Shown here in pieces: positions 16,044 to 23,947 of a stretch of DNA of 33,100 nt (positions within the stretch are counted from its first letter, which is position 1; each line of letters begins with the position of its first letter). The DNA is taken from assembly GCA_028285385.1 (NCBI GenBank), contig JANQPR010000208.1:1-33100 (forward strand). The letters are read 5' to 3'. The notes under the pieces were generated by a model, which was not told where the DNA came from, did not search any database, and saw nothing but the letters and a program-made list of their open reading frames with translations. Source of the stretch: Phycisphaera sp. (lineage in GTDB: Bacteria > Planctomycetota > Phycisphaerae > Phycisphaerales > Phycisphaeraceae). The translations under genes and the position numbers were made by a program.

Positions 16044-16057
16044 TTAGACCAAAAATG
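16037..16057. promoter_or_regulatory. Operator-like site (AACCAGTTT) at the sulfatase relic boundary
   Basis: AACCAGTTT at 16037-16045 is identical to the left arm of the inverted repeat at 31386-31394. Read as 10-bp units it gives ACCAGTTTAG then ACCAAAAATG, a degraded version of the direct repeat at 31246-31265. Its place between the sulfatase relic and the long operon suggests a site of the same regulator. The half-site is clear; the second half is weak. Confidence 0.5.
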
Positions 16058-16534
16058 GCGAACGCACGATCGTTGGATCTGCATCCTTCCGGGGGCGATC
16101 AAATCGCGATATGAGACCATCGCGAGACAAAAAATTAGTCAAAACGCTGAAAAATATGGATTTAATGAGAAAAACGCGACATAAACCCCCGCTTTCTGTC
16201 CGAACTGGGGTTGCTCGACGAGTACTTCAAACAAGGGCTTGCAAACTGGTTCAAACTGGCTATTCTCGTTAGTGTCGTGGTGGCCACTTCAGCCATCGCT
16301 GGCCGGCACCTTCGGGGTGCCTTGCAGGCATCGGGACGCGAGCCCGGGCCGTACCCTCGGGGGGGTGGCCCGGACGGTCGGCAGACCCTCCGGTCAGCCG
16401 CCGCGAGGGCCTGTCCGTCCCGGGCGGCGTCCGAGGCAGGGGGTCGGCCCGATTGGCTGCCGTGTTTCCGCGATCTGGCGTGCTGCGTTGCCGCCTCGTC
16501 TTCCAGCGACCGTCCCCTGCTCCGTGAAGTTCAC
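16044..16534. other. 491-base intergenic and leader region before the long operon
   Basis: No protein-coding gene is supported here, although a frame runs through from 16211. The first part (about 16050-16200) is AT-rich for this genome and contains A-tracts (AAAAAATTAG, GAAAAATATGG). The middle holds the operator-containing promoter at 16239-16266. The remainder, about 265 bases, is very GC-rich and would form a long, structured 5' leader ahead of the start codon at 16535. No known riboswitch was recognised. Confidence 0.6.
16239..16266 (+). promoter_or_regulatory. Candidate promoter with direct-repeat operator in the spacer
   Basis: TTGCAA (16239-16244) and TATTCT (16261-16266) are spaced by 16 bases, close to sigma-70 consensus. 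The spacer is filled by two head-to-tail 10-bp units, CAAACTGGTT (16242-16251) and CAAACTGGCT (16252-16261). The same unit occurs in the promoter of the GntR/LacI-type regulator (31246-31265, opposite strand). A bound regulator would sit on the polymerase contact region, so repression is likely. It would drive the operon starting at 16535. Confidence 0.65.
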
Positions 16535-19057
16535 ATGCCCACGCCCCCGCCGAGCCCACCGGACCGTCCCGTCTTGTTCGAGCCGTTGGAGCCGCGGATG
16601 CTCTTCTCGGTGGTGATGGCCCAGAGCGCCGACGCCTTCGTTGACTCCATCGGCATCAACATCAAACTCGACCGCAGCGCTTACTTCGGCTCCAACTACG
16701 CCAACAAGATCCTGCCGGCGCTCCAGGACCTCGGCATCCGCCACTACCGTGACGGGCTTAAGCTCCTCGAGAACTCGACCTACCTTGGGCGTTACCAAGG
16801 CCTGTACGACGATTTGGGCATGCAGATGCTCGGGGTTTGGGGGCTGTTCGAGGACCCGAACGGGACGCCAGGCCGAGCCCCGCAGGTCGCGGCGCTGGGT
16901 GCCGATTTTGTCGAGGCCATCGCCGGCCCCAACGAGCCGGACGTGTTCGCCCAGCCGTCATACGGCGGGTTCGTGGATGACAGTCGGTTCAACGACGGCG
17001 ACGACCCAGACTACGCGGCCAGCCGGGCGTACCAGAACGACCTCTACGCCGAGGTGAAGGGCGACCCGGTGACCCAGGACCTGCCGGTGTTGACGCCGGC
17101 CATGGCGTTCGCCGAGTCGGTGCGCTACATCACCCCGGCGGACCACGACGTCATCGCGGCGCACCGCTACACCGGCCACGAGCAGGCGACGTTCGGCATC
17201 AACAACTGGTTCAGCCGGACCCGTGAGTGGAACGGGGACAACCCGATCTGGATCACGGAAGCGGGCCATGTCACGACGCCGAACCTGAACACGGCCCAGT
17301 CGGTGTCGGAGCGTGCCCAGGGGGTCTACACCCCCCGGCTTCTCGTTGAGTACTTCTCGCGGGGGGTTGAACGCACGTACCTGCACCAGCTGTCCGACTT
17401 GTTTACGAGTGCCACGCAGGACACCGCGAACTGGGGTCTGATCCGGCCGGACGGCTCGGCCAAGCCGTCTTACAACGCCTTGGACAACATGATCGACCTA
17501 CTCGCCGAGAGCACTTGGGACACCCAGCAGCATGAGTGGGTCACGCCTGAGTTCGAGCCCGGGCAAGTCGACGTGACCTACGCCAAGGCCAACAACCAGA
17601 TCAAGACGCCGCTGCTGTTGCAGAAGTCCGACGGCACGTACTACTTCCTCACGTACCGCGATGTCGACGTGTTCGACGGCGAGACCAACGACGGCGACGG
17701 CAAGGGCGACATCACCTACGGGACCATCAACCTCTCGCTCGGCTTTGTCGACGACGTTGATTCGGTGACGCATTACCGGTTCGACGACGCCGGGAACCTG
17801 GTCGACGTTGGGGCGGCCGTTACCGGCAAGCAGGTGACGGTCGGCGTGTCAGACGAGATGTCGATCATCGAAGTGCGGCTCTCCGAGTCGGGCACGTACC
17901 AGCAGGACAGCGGCGCGGACGGCTTGGTCTCGATCGAGGCCGAGAACTACTCGGCGATCGAGGGGGGATCGACCGACGACTGGCTCGGCCGCACGGGCGG
18001 GTCCGGCGGCGCCCACCTCGAAGCCGGACCGGACTCGGGGAACCTGTTCAACAGCAACTACGTGGGCAACGCGCCGCGGGTCGACTTCGACGTCAACTTC
18101 GTGAAGACCGGCACGCACTACGTGTGGGTCCGCGGCAAGGCCGGGGGCTCGAGCGTCGGCGGCAGCGACTCGCTGCACGTCGGGCTCAACGGCCAGGCGC
18201 GGAGCACCGCCGACCGTGTCGACGGGTTCGGCGTCGACTTCGGCTGGACCAACGAGACGATGGACGGGCCGGTCGCGACGTTGCAGATCAACGAGACAGG
18301 CGTCCACTCCGTCAGCGTCTGGATGCGCGAGGACGGCATCGACCTCGACAAACTCGTGCTCACCACCTCGAGCGTCTACGACCCGGGTGAAGGCGAAGGC
18401 CCGCCGGAAAGCCCGCGCGTCGTCGCGACGGAGTTGCCCGGTGACTACAACGCAAACGGTCAGGTCGAGCAGGGCGACCTGGACCTCGTCCTGCAGAACT
18501 GGGGCTTGGATACGAGCGGCGGCCCCGTGCCCGCGGGTTGGGTGAGCGACCTACCAGATGGCCAGATCGACCAGGGCGAACTGGATCGCGTGCTGCAGAA
18601 CTGGGGCAGCGTGTCGGTGACGGCCTTCGCGGCGGATGCCTCATCGGGCCAGGAGGACGAATCGATTGCCGAGCAGTCGACGGATCCCAATACGTTGACG
18701 GCGACGGCCGAACCGGTGGCTGCGACCGAGCCAAACAGCGTGCTGACGGACTCGACGGCGTCAAAGGACTCACGGCCAGACTCCGCCTTGTCCCGCAGCT
18801 TGATGCGGCCGGCGTTGGCGCGTGGCGGCGGAACGTGGACCACCATCGACGTCAGCGCCGTCCAAGCCGACACCGTCGAATCGGCCCTTCGAATCGACGA
18901 GCAAGACACACCGCGGCAGCGAGTACGCGGTGCTTGGTCGCCTCTGTCGACGCGTGCTTCCTCCGTCTCGTCAAACCTGGTTCACGAGAGCCTTCCGCGC
19001 CGATCCGCCTTGAGCTTGGAGCAGGCGGACGAGTTCTGGAGGACGGCCACGCGGTGA
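16535..19057 (+). CDS. LEPR-XLL exported clan-A-like glycoside hydrolase with CBM and dockerin-like modules
   Basis: An 840-residue protein. The N-terminus carries FEPLEPRMLFS (about residues 12-22), the LEPR-XLL motif found at the start of large exported planctomycetal proteins. Residues about 35-300 look like a TIM-barrel hydrolase: Glu134 in GPNEPDV is the candidate acid/base and Glu242 in WITEAGH the candidate nucleophile, as in clan-A enzymes. Residues about 465-612 (SIEAENYSAIEGG onward) resemble a CBM6/35-type carbohydrate-binding module. Two dockerin-like segments (GQVEQGDLDLVLQNWG and QIDQGELDRVLQNWG) follow at about 636-692. The last 150 residues are Ser/Thr/Ala-rich, with no PEP-CTERM or membrane segment. 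ATG 16535 is chosen because the LEPR motif follows at once; the longer frame from 16211 would put the promoter inside the gene. It would cut the target glycan outside the cell. Confidence 0.85.
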   Translation: MPTPPPSPPDRPVLFEPLEPRMLFSVVMAQSADAFVDSIGINIKLDRSAYFGSNYANKILPALQDLGIRHYRDGLKLLENSTYLGRYQGLYDDLGMQMLGVWGLFEDPNGTPGRAPQVAALGADFVEAIAGPNEPDVFAQPSYGGFVDDSRFNDGDDPDYAASRAYQNDLYAEVKGDPVTQDLPVLTPAMAFAESVRYITPADHDVIAAHRYTGHEQATFGINNWFSRTREWNGDNPIWITEAGHVTTPNLNTAQSVSERAQGVYTPRLLVEYFSRGVERTYLHQLSDLFTSATQDTANWGLIRPDGSAKPSYNALDNMIDLLAESTWDTQQHEWVTPEFEPGQVDVTYAKANNQIKTPLLLQKSDGTYYFLTYRDVDVFDGETNDGDGKGDITYGTINLSLGFVDDVDSVTHYRFDDAGNLVDVGAAVTGKQVTVGVSDEMSIIEVRLSESGTYQQDSGADGLVSIEAENYSAIEGGSTDDWLGRTGGSGGAHLEAGPDSGNLFNSNYVGNAPRVDFDVNFVKTGTHYVWVRGKAGGSSVGGSDSLHVGLNGQARSTADRVDGFGVDFGWTNETMDGPVATLQINETGVHSVSVWMREDGIDLDKLVLTTSSVYDPGEGEGPPESPRVVATELPGDYNANGQVEQGDLDLVLQNWGLDTSGGPVPAGWVSDLPDGQIDQGELDRVLQNWGSVSVTAFAADASSGQEDESIAEQSTDPNTLTATAEPVAATEPNSVLTDSTASKDSRPDSALSRSLMRPALARGGGTWTTIDVSAVQADTVESALRIDEQDTPRQRVRGAWSPLSTRASSVSSNLVHESLPRRSALSLEQADEFWRTATR

Positions 19058-19081
19058 GCGCTCGGCGCGGTAGCGATCGCG

Positions 19082-19113
19082 CCGCCGGCGATGCCAGACG
19101 TTTAACCCGGCGG
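19082..19113 (+). terminator. Possible intercistronic stem-loop between the LEPR enzyme and GH31
   Basis: CCGCCGG (19082-19088) pairs with CCGGCGG (19107-19113) around an 18-base loop, with no T-tract. It sits 24 bases past the stop of the surface enzyme, in the largest gap of the operon (123 bases). It could serve to stabilise or partly terminate the upstream message. Such palindromes are frequent in GC-rich DNA. Confidence 0.25.
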
Positions 19114-19180
19114 CTCCGGGAAACCTCGGGGGCAACTCCAACCGCCGACGCCGGTGGTTTGGCTCCTCCGGCAAGTCTTC

Positions 19181-21181
19181 ATGCAAAGCGACGCGATGAT
19201 TGCCCACGGATTCTGCTGGCGGGAGGGCGCGCAGCACTGGCGTGTTGACGCCTACGGCCCCGACACGCTCCGGGTCCGCGGCGGATTCACTGCGGAAGTG
19301 GTGCCAGACGATCCGGACGTCCTGATGGCGCCGGCCGAGTGTGAAGCGAAACTGGAGACGATTGACGACGAACGGCAACTGACCAACGGGAAGATCACGG
19401 CGAGGCTCGATGGCGAAGGTCGTCTGTGCTTCTTTCAGCCAGACTCGGGTCGTGTGTTGCTGCGTGAGCCGACCGCACGATACAACCGTCGGCTCCGTCG
19501 GCTGGCCCAGAGTGACGACTTCTCGGCCCGCCTGACCTTTGAGGCGCAGCCCCGCGAGCGGTTCTTCGGCTTGGGCCAATACCCCCACGGGCGCCTGGAC
19601 CACCGCGGGTGCGTCCTCGACCTGGAGCAGCGGAACACGCAGGTCTCGATCCCCGTGTGCTTCTCCGACCGGCGTTACGGGTTCTTGTGGAACAATCCGG
19701 CGCAGGGCCGCGTCGAGTTCGGCGAGAACGCGACGCGGTGGGTTGCGGATCGCACAACCCAGGTCGACTACTTCGTGTTTGCGGGCGGAGACTTCAGAAG
19801 CCTGCTACGCCGGTACGCCGAACTCACCGGATTCGCGCCGCCGATGCCGGAGTACGCGACGGGTTTCTGGCAGTCGCGTCTGCGCTACCGGACGCAAGAG
19901 GAGATCCTGGAGGTGGCGCGCGAGTACCACGCCCGCAAGCTGCCGTTGTCGGTGATCGTCCTCGACTACTTCCATTGGCCGTGCATGGGGGCTTGGGATT
20001 TTGATCCCGAGTGTTTCCCGGACCCCGATGCGATGATCGCCGAGCTACGCGGATACGGCATTGAGTTGGCCGTCAGCGTTTGGCCGACGGTTAACCCGAA
20101 CGCGGCGTCCTGGGACGAACTCGAATCTAACGGCTGGCTGGTCCAGACCGAACGCGGCGAGATCGCCCAGCACCGCTTCATCGATGCACGCGACCCGGGC
20201 AAGGTTTTCGTGCAGTACGTCGACTCGACCCATCCCCAAGCCCGCAACTTCCTGTGGCGGAAGCTGAAGGACAACTACTTCCGCCGCGGGGTCCGGGTGT
20301 TCTGGCTCGACTCGATGGAGCCCGACTGGCAGCCGCACTTCGACCACGACCACATCCGGTACCACCGCGGCAACGGCGAGGCGGTCGGCAACCTGTACCC
20401 GCTGCTCCACGCCAAGGGCGTCTACGACGGGATGCGGCAAGCGGGCGAGGAAGACGTGCTGACGCTCAGCCGGGCCGGCTGGGCCGGAAGCCAGCGGTAC
20501 GGCGCCGCGGTCTGGTCCGGGGATACGTGGTCGACGTTCGCGTCGCTCCGCGAGCAGGTCGTCGCCGGCCTGAGCATGGCGATGAGTGGGATCCCGTGGT
20601 GGAACTGCGACATCGGCGGGTTCAAGGGCGGCGACCCGACCGAACCCGCATTCCGCGAGCTGCTCGTACGGTGGTTCCAGTTCGGCTGCTTCTGCCCGAT
20701 CATGCGTTTGCACGGCGTCCGCCTGCCGAACACGCTAAAGGGCGGCGCCCCGAACGAGGTGTGGAGCTTCGGCCCCGAGGTGGAAGCGATACTGATCTCG
20801 TACCTCAGGCTCCGCGAACGGCTTCGGCCCTACATCACGGAACAGATGCGGGTCGCGTCCGAAACCGGTTTGCCGGCGATGCGGCCCTTCTTTGTCGACT
20901 TCCCCGACGACCCCTTGGCCTACGACGAGTGCGACGCCTACCTGTTCGGCTGCGACCTGCTTGTCGCGCCAGTGGTCGAAGCAGACGCCAGAGTACGCGA
21001 GGTCTACCTGCCCGCCGGCGCGCAGTGGGCGGATGCGTGGACCGGCGCGGCGCATGACGGTGGCCGAGTGGTGCGTGTCGCGGCGCCGCTGGAGCGCATC
21101 CCGTTGTTTACGCGGGATGGCGCCGAGTTGCCGATCCTTTCTGGGTCGCCGCGTGATAAAACAGAGAGTCGCCGAAAATGA
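19181..21181 (+). CDS. GH31 family alpha-glycosidase (alpha-xylosidase/alpha-glucosidase type)
   Basis: A 666-residue GH31 enzyme. The N-terminal beta-sandwich contains ERFFGLGQYPHGRLD, typical of the family. The barrel begins at GFWQSRLRYRTQEEI and continues with LPLSVIVLDYFHW. The catalytic nucleophile is expected at Asp377 in FWLDSMEP and the acid/base at Asp448 in WSGDTWSTF. GIPWWNCDIGGF and CFCPIMRLHG follow, and a C-terminal beta-domain carries LFGCDLLVAPVV. These enzymes release alpha-linked sugars (xylose, glucose, sometimes others) from oligosaccharide ends; specificity cannot be read here. No signal peptide is seen, so it is likely cytoplasmic. ATG 19181 is chosen over the in-frame 19154 and 19196 starts, but none has a clear Shine-Dalgarno. 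Its stop overlaps the next start as ATGA (21178-21181). Confidence 0.93.
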   Translation: MQSDAMIAHGFCWREGAQHWRVDAYGPDTLRVRGGFTAEVVPDDPDVLMAPAECEAKLETIDDERQLTNGKITARLDGEGRLCFFQPDSGRVLLREPTARYNRRLRRLAQSDDFSARLTFEAQPRERFFGLGQYPHGRLDHRGCVLDLEQRNTQVSIPVCFSDRRYGFLWNNPAQGRVEFGENATRWVADRTTQVDYFVFAGGDFRSLLRRYAELTGFAPPMPEYATGFWQSRLRYRTQEEILEVAREYHARKLPLSVIVLDYFHWPCMGAWDFDPECFPDPDAMIAELRGYGIELAVSVWPTVNPNAASWDELESNGWLVQTERGEIAQHRFIDARDPGKVFVQYVDSTHPQARNFLWRKLKDNYFRRGVRVFWLDSMEPDWQPHFDHDHIRYHRGNGEAVGNLYPLLHAKGVYDGMRQAGEEDVLTLSRAGWAGSQRYGAAVWSGDTWSTFASLREQVVAGLSMAMSGIPWWNCDIGGFKGGDPTEPAFRELLVRWFQFGCFCPIMRLHGVRLPNTLKGGAPNEVWSFGPEVEAILISYLRLRERLRPYITEQMRVASETGLPAMRPFFVDFPDDPLAYDECDAYLFGCDLLVAPVVEADARVREVYLPAGAQWADAWTGAAHDGGRVVRVAAPLERIPLFTRDGAELPILSGSPRDKTESRRK

Positions 21182-22104
21182 ACCGTTGGCCTTTACTGAC
21201 AACGTGCATTGGCCTGATCGCCTTGGTTTCCATTGGCGGGGCCGTCCCGCACGGGTCCGGTGGGTCGTCAATAGCGGACGAAGTCCGATTGGCCTCGGAA
21301 GCGTTGGCTGCGTTTAACTTCGACCGCGCCGTGCGGTTGTTCACCGCGGCGCACGACGGCCTGGAACGGGCCGATCCGCTGTGGGAACGGGCGACGCTGG
21401 GCCTGGCGCTGTCGACGCAGTACCTCGACCCACCCACGGCTGACCGTGCGCTTCGGGCCGAGCGTCTCTTCCGGGAACTGGCCGACGCGGAGACGAGCCC
21501 CAGGTTCACGGCCCGCGCCCGGCTCTCGCTGGGGCGGCTCGCCGAGTTGAGCGACTTCCGCGGCGACGAGCCGGATCCTGACGCCGCGATCGGCCACTAC
21601 CGTTCGGTCTACGAGCGCTGGCCGGAACTCCCGGCGGCGGAGGAAGCGGTCCTGCGTCACGCGGGCGTGCTGGCGGAGCGCTTCGATGACCCGGCATCAC
21701 TCGACGCGGCGATCCAACTCGTCGAGTCCTGGCTCGCCACCGACGCAGACGGCACGTACGCATCCCTGATGCATGAGTTCATCGGGACGATCGCGCTGTT
21801 CCGCGGCGACGAACGCGAAGCCATCGCTCGCTTCCAACGCGCGGAAGAGTTGGGGCTGTCCGAGCCCAACCTCTCGGCCCGCACGTGGTGGCTGATCGCG
21901 CGGTTCTCCGAGAGCCGCAACGACGACCCCGAGACGGCGGTGGCGTTCTACACGCGCATCGTCCGCGAGGCGCCCTACAGCGGCCACGCCTTCGAGGCCC
22001 GGCTCGCGATCGAACGGCTCAAGTCCGCGTTCCCCGAGATCGACGCGCCCACGCCAGACCTTGAGACCTTTGGTATCGACGTGGAGCTTGATGGTGATGA
22101 GTAG
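21178..22104 (+). CDS. Exported TPR-like protein in the sugar-uptake operon
   Basis: A 308-residue protein with an N-terminal signal peptide (MNRWPLLTTC, then IGLIALVSIGGAV). The rest is alpha-helical with repeating TPR-like elements: EALAAFNFDRAVRLFTAAHD, AERLFRELADA, AIGHYRSVYERWPELPAAEE, EAIARFQRAEELG and AVAFYTRIVREAP. Tetratricopeptide repeats act as protein-interaction scaffolds. No lipobox is evident, so a periplasmic or membrane-tethered location is likely. It is locked into the operon by ATGA overlap with GH31 upstream and overlaps the sugar-binding protein gene downstream. A scaffold role linking enzyme, binding protein or importer is inference. I do not recognise a named family. 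Confidence 0.75.
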   Translation: MNRWPLLTTCIGLIALVSIGGAVPHGSGGSSIADEVRLASEALAAFNFDRAVRLFTAAHDGLERADPLWERATLGLALSTQYLDPPTADRALRAERLFRELADAETSPRFTARARLSLGRLAELSDFRGDEPDPDAAIGHYRSVYERWPELPAAEEAVLRHAGVLAERFDDPASLDAAIQLVESWLATDADGTYASLMHEFIGTIALFRGDEREAIARFQRAEELGLSEPNLSARTWWLIARFSESRNDDPETAVAFYTRIVREAPYSGHAFEARLAIERLKSAFPEIDAPTPDLETFGIDVELDGDE

Positions 22105-23938
22105 CAGGGTCCCGCGACCGAGCATGGACCTTATCGGCGCGCTGTTGGTCGGCGTGGCGTACGCCTTCAGCGTCGTGGCGACCTCGTTGCCCGGTCGAGG
22201 CCAGAGCGCGGACGCGCTCGATGTCGATCCCGATGCGCGGGTGGTCCAGGTGATGCATTGGCAGTTGGAGCCCGGGTTTCGGGAAGGGCTTCAGGCGATC
22301 ATCGAGGCGTACCACGACCTGCCGCACGTTCAAGCCGCGGGCGTTCGGGTCGAGCAACTCGCGGTCCCCAACCGGGTCTACGCCCAGATCCTGAACGTCC
22401 ACGTGATCAGCGGCACCGCGCCGGACCTCTGCCAACAGGGCACGAGCACACTCACAGGCGGCAACGCCATCGCGCAGTACTTCGAGGGGCTCGGCGCGGC
22501 GGTGTCCCAACCCAACGCGTATAACCAGCCGGAGTACCTCCCCGACGGCCTCGATCCCCGCCTCGTCGACGCGCTCGCGAACCGGCCTTGGCGAGACACC
22601 TTTCTGAACGGGATGCAGTCGGGGTGGAACGTCAACCTCCAGGACTTCTACTCAGTACCCACGAGCTTCGCGGGCACGAAGAAACTGTTCGTGAACGAGT
22701 CGCTGCTGCAGGAGGCCAAGGCGTACCTGCGTGACGCAGCGAGCCAGTCTCCGCCGCCGGGCTGGTACGCGCGGTTGTTGCGGCAGCGCTCCGTCCAAGG
22801 CGACGCAGGATTCGTGTCTGAAGACGACGCGTATGCGGCATGGTTGGCGACCGGTGGACCGCCCGACACCTTGGGGCGCTTCATCCTGATTGGGCACGCG
22901 ATCCAGCGGTTGTACGACGGCGACCGTGACGTCTCCGTCGTGCCGATCGCAGGGAGCAACTACTCGTACGGCATCTTCGCGACGAACTACCTCACGCCGT
23001 TCACCGCTTCGTACGCCGCCGCGTTGGACCTCGACTACAACGTCTCGATCGACTCGCGGGAGACCTGGTTCGGGTGGCAATCCGGGGCTTGGTCTTTCCG
23101 TGACCCCGCGATCCGTTCGTACTTCGAGTGCCTGCAGGAGATCAGCCGGCTGTTCCCGGCGGGGTTCCTTGGGCTCGACCGCGAGCAGGCCCGGCGGCGG
23201 TTCGTCTCAGGGCAGGCGGCGATGATCGCGAGCGGGGTCTGGGACGCGGCGAGCATTTTCCAGGCCGCGGAAGGGAAGTTCGAAGTCAGCGTCATCGACT
23301 TCCCGCTCCCCGGGCTCGGCGAGCGTTGGGCGGACCAATGCGGTCCCGGCGAAAACAGCGTCTCGTCGAGCGGCGGGGCGCAGTTCATGGTCAACCGGAG
23401 CTCGCCGAACCGGGACTGGGCGTTGGACTTCTTGCGCTTCCTCACCAGCTACGCCGCGAACCAGCGCTTCAACCAACACACCGCCTGGGTGCCGATCGTC
23501 CTCGGGACGGTGTCGAACGCGGAGGTGGAGGCCTTCCGGCCCGACCCGCGCGGCGTCTCGAAGAAGTCTGCGATGATGTTCAGCGGAGGCGACGTCGGCC
23601 AGATTGCCACCCGTTACGAGGGCGAGCTGAAGAACTATCTAGCGGGCGACCTGACGTACGACGAGTTTGTTGAGCGGGTTGAAGCCGCCGCCGCCGACCC
23701 GTTCAACGGCGTCGACCGTGTCTGGGACCGCTACCGCCTGAAGAACCGCGACTGGGTGCGGAACGCGGACGCGTCCCTGGCCGTTCAGGTGGCCCGGGAC
23801 CTGCTGCTCGAGCATGACGACGCGCAATCGCGGGTGCTGCGCGCCCTGCGCCGCTCGAGTCTCAGATTCAACGGACAGGTGCCCTCGTGGTCGTGGCACC
23901 GGCTGTACCCCGACCAGCCGTTCCCCGAGTTCCCTTGA
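22097..23938 (+). CDS. ABC transporter extracellular sugar-binding protein
   Basis: A large (613-residue) solute-binding protein of the bacterial extracellular family 1 type. It has a hydrophobic export segment (MDLIGALLVGVAYAFSVVAT) without a lipobox Cys. VVQVMHWQLEPGF is followed by a binding fold containing FYSVPTSF, the region around GVWDAASIF, and a long C-terminal part (WALDFLRFLTSYAANQRF, then YLAGDLTYDEFVERV) typical of the family. Family members usually have 400-450 residues, so this one is long; the extra mass lies in the middle (FVSEDDAYAAWLATGG) and at the C-terminus. ATG 22097 overlaps the TPR stop by 8 bases with GGAG about 10 bases upstream; ATG 22091 is an alternative. It binds the oligosaccharide for the permeases that follow. 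Confidence 0.9.
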   Translation: MSSRVPRPSMDLIGALLVGVAYAFSVVATSLPGRGQSADALDVDPDARVVQVMHWQLEPGFREGLQAIIEAYHDLPHVQAAGVRVEQLAVPNRVYAQILNVHVISGTAPDLCQQGTSTLTGGNAIAQYFEGLGAAVSQPNAYNQPEYLPDGLDPRLVDALANRPWRDTFLNGMQSGWNVNLQDFYSVPTSFAGTKKLFVNESLLQEAKAYLRDAASQSPPPGWYARLLRQRSVQGDAGFVSEDDAYAAWLATGGPPDTLGRFILIGHAIQRLYDGDRDVSVVPIAGSNYSYGIFATNYLTPFTASYAAALDLDYNVSIDSRETWFGWQSGAWSFRDPAIRSYFECLQEISRLFPAGFLGLDREQARRRFVSGQAAMIASGVWDAASIFQAAEGKFEVSVIDFPLPGLGERWADQCGPGENSVSSSGGAQFMVNRSSPNRDWALDFLRFLTSYAANQRFNQHTAWVPIVLGTVSNAEVEAFRPDPRGVSKKSAMMFSGGDVGQIATRYEGELKNYLAGDLTYDEFVERVEAAAADPFNGVDRVWDRYRLKNRDWVRNADASLAVQVARDLLLEHDDAQSRVLRALRRSSLRFNGQVPSWSWHRLYPDQPFPEFP

Positions 23939-23947
23939 TCGTCCGGC

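Noticed and set aside
16211..16534. N-terminal extension of the LEPR-XLL enzyme from ATG/TTG-type starts at 16211
   Set aside because: It would place the operator and promoter inside the gene and precede the LEPR motif with an Arg/Gly-rich stretch. ATG 16535 fits the family.
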